This document shows positions 5,604 to 5,684 of a DNA stretch of 5,684 nucleotides, one piece after another. Position 1 is the first letter of the stretch. Each line of letters opens with the position of its first letter. Under the pieces are notes generated by a model. It made no database searches, was not told where the DNA came from, and saw only the letters and a program-made list of their open reading frames with translations. Source of the DNA: Bacteroidales bacterium UBA2764 (lineage in GTDB: Bacteria > Bacteroidota > Bacteroidia > Bacteroidales > Paludibacteraceae); the NCBI GenBank assembly GCA_002352705.1, contig DEIW01000204.1, forward strand, positions 2,229 through 7,912. The letters are read 5' to 3'. The translations under genes and the position numbers were made by a program.

Positions 5604-5684
5604 GCCCAGGTGGCGGAATTGGTAGACGCGTTGGTCTCAAACACCAATGGGAAACCGTGCCGGTTCGATCCCGGCCCTGGGTAC
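5604..5684 (+). tRNA. tRNA-Leu(CAA), complete except for the end of CCA
   Basis: Reads the leucine codon UUG. The acceptor stem is GCCCAGG (5604-5610) with CCTGGGT (5676-5682), the first pair being G-U as is common in bacterial leucine tRNAs. The D arm is GCG/CGC with GG in the loop. The anticodon stem is TTGGT (5631-5635) with ACCAA (5643-5647), and the loop CTCAAAC has anticodon CAA at 5638-5640. The variable arm of 11 nt (5648-5658) is of the class II type. The T arm is GCCGG, TTCGATC, CCGGC (5659-5675). The discriminator is A (5683), as leucyl-tRNA synthetase requires. The window ends at C5684, probably the first base of an encoded CCA. Confidence 0.97.

Noticed and set aside
5604..5684. 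tRNA-Leu as an integration (attachment) site of a mobile element.
   Set aside because: The tRNA is at the window edge, and no integrase gene or repeated tRNA 3' end is visible here, so nothing supports it.

Overview
The window looks like chromosomal DNA of a member of the Bacteroidota, most likely order Bacteroidales. The evidence is of three kinds. There are three promoters of the Bacteroidetes sigma-factor type (TTTG, a 20-nt spacer, TAnnTTTG). No recognisable Shine-Dalgarno sequence precedes any of the four visible starts. The TonB protein is of the Bacteroidetes type, with a C-terminal domain closely resembling those of gut Bacteroidales. Genus cannot be decided from the sequence.

Left part (1-2543): the edge of a surface-polysaccharide locus. 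The 3' part of a GT4-type glycosyltransferase gene runs into the window on the + strand and overlaps by 17 nt a complete gene for a putative rhamnosyltransferase-like protein (PF11316 type). A Wzx-like flippase gene on the - strand converges on this pair and overlaps the rhamnosyltransferase-like gene tail-to-tail by 43 bp. The three products fit one pathway: sugars are added to a lipid-linked glycan on the cytoplasmic side, and the glycan is then flipped across the inner membrane. The pathway assignment is inferred from families and proximity.

Middle (2544-2702): a 159-bp, very A+T-rich divergent intergenic region with two back-to-back promoters, one for the flippase (-) and one for tonB (+). 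Each -33 box lies in one arm of a short inverted repeat, and the two repeats share the half-site TTTGTRT. The flippase promoter is so close to its ATG that the mRNA should be almost leaderless.

Right part (2703-5684): tonB (226 aa, energy transducer for outer-membrane transport) is followed after 37 nt by recG (697 aa, branched-DNA translocase). The two are probably co-transcribed. A GC-rich hairpin without a T-tract lies in the gap. After recG, an A+T-rich stretch carries a third promoter that drives tRNA-Leu(CAA). The window ends at the first base of what is probably an encoded CCA.

The genes are ordinary and I see no new multi-gene system. The best leads are regulatory: a 21-nt promoter module shared at 20/21 positions by the flippase and tRNA-Leu promoters, the near-leaderless flippase mRNA, the paired inverted repeats between flippase and tonB, and the overlapping convergent gene ends.
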